Positions 63,828-64,000 of a DNA stretch of 64,000 bases are shown here, piece after piece. Each line of letters starts with the position of its first letter. Position 1 is the first letter of the stretch. Both the position numbers and the translations under genes were made by a program. The notes beneath the pieces were generated by a model. The model was not told where the DNA came from and did not search any database. It saw only the letters and a program-made list of their open reading frames with translations. Location: the NCBI RefSeq assembly GCF_000444875.1, contig NC_021985.1:2108001-2172000 (forward strand), written 5' to 3'. The DNA comes from Streptomyces collinus Tu 365 (GTDB taxonomy: Bacteria; Actinomycetota; Actinomycetes; Streptomycetales; Streptomycetaceae).

Positions 63828-64000
63828 TCATATCCGGCCCGCCCTGCGCTCGGTGACCAGCAGCCACAGCAGGTAGACGCCGCCCAGGACGCCGGTGACC
63901 ACGCCCACGGGCAGCTGGTCGGCGCCGAAGACGCGCTGTGCGGCCCAGTCGGCGGTGACCAGCAGGGCGGCGCCCATACACAGGGAGGGCAGCAGGTTGG
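63828..64000 (-). CDS. C-terminal end of FecCD-family siderophore permease (5' end outside window)
   Basis: The last 56 residues, NLLPSLCMGAALLVTADWAA then PVGVVTGVLGGVYLLWLL, match the final membrane segments of FecCD/BtuC-type permeases. Stop TGA at 63828-63830 precedes the ATPase start. Confidence 0.88.
   Translation of the reverse strand, partial: NLLPSLCMGAALLVTADWAAQRVFGADQLPVGVVTGVLGGVYLLWLLVTERRAGRI

Overview
The window is a 64 kb piece of an actinomycete chromosome, almost certainly Streptomyces. The DNA is very G+C-rich with G/C-biased third codon positions. GTG and TTG starts and 4-base start/stop overlaps are common, and the gene order includes blocks typical of Streptomyces (dnaE2 with an imuB-like partner; tyrA-cmk-plsC-der; parA-like, scpA, scpB and a pseudouridine synthase; ald; pyrG; tlyA-nadK-recN). 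No prophage, complete transposon, CRISPR array, tRNA or rRNA gene was found.

Layout. 1-5.6 kb is the end of a surface-glycan locus: a giant flippase/glycosyltransferase fusion and a membrane-anchored glycosidase. 5.7-14 kb carries mixed accessory genes (AAA ATPase, DUF72, GntR, acetyltransferases, DUF402, methyltransferase, a wall-anchored copper monooxygenase, a secreted lipase), interrupted by a 0.6 kb hierarchical minisatellite. 14-15 kb is a MarR/cupin pair around an array of operator half-sites. 15-19.5 kb is a mutagenic repair operon (dnaE2 plus catalytically degenerate imuB) behind two LexA-like boxes. 19.7-22.9 kb has a streptogrisin-type protease, a DUF5685 protein with an extreme cysteine-rich tail, and the SepF-like gene sflA. 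23-32.9 kb has glutaryl-CoA dehydrogenase, a drug exporter, a membrane mannosyltransferase-like protein, a PAP2 phosphatase, an I78 inhibitor, a WYL regulator, an Rpf/LysM muralytic enzyme and hypotheticals.

33-46 kb is the housekeeping core on the minus strand: tyrA-cmk-plsC-der for aromatic amino acids, nucleotides, lipids and ribosome assembly; a ParA-like ATPase, a ribbon-helix-helix-like protein, scpA, scpB and a pseudouridine synthase for chromosome organisation; and ald. Immediately upstream of tyrA lies what looks like an internally deleted aroH (chorismate mutase) reduced to 33 codons but still overlapping tyrA. Two paralogous nucleotidyltransferases face each other and overlap at their 3' ends.

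46-64 kb holds an NB-ARC/TPR protein with a degenerate Walker A lysine, a NUDIX hydrolase, pyrG, a GH15 glycosidase, an FAD oxidoreductase, a PucR regulator, a glycosyltransferase, a MraY-like membrane protein, recN, nadK and tlyA (with a small palindromic, possibly IS-derived, insertion between nadK and recN), an SCP2 protein, and the ATPase plus the end of the permease of a siderophore-type ABC importer.

The strongest leads are the aroH remnant, the 65-bp/260-bp nested repeat, the Cys-rich DUF5685 tail, the in-frame repeat element inside the lipase gene, the nadK-recN palindrome and the MarR operator ladder. All family calls rest on motif recognition by eye; no database search was run.
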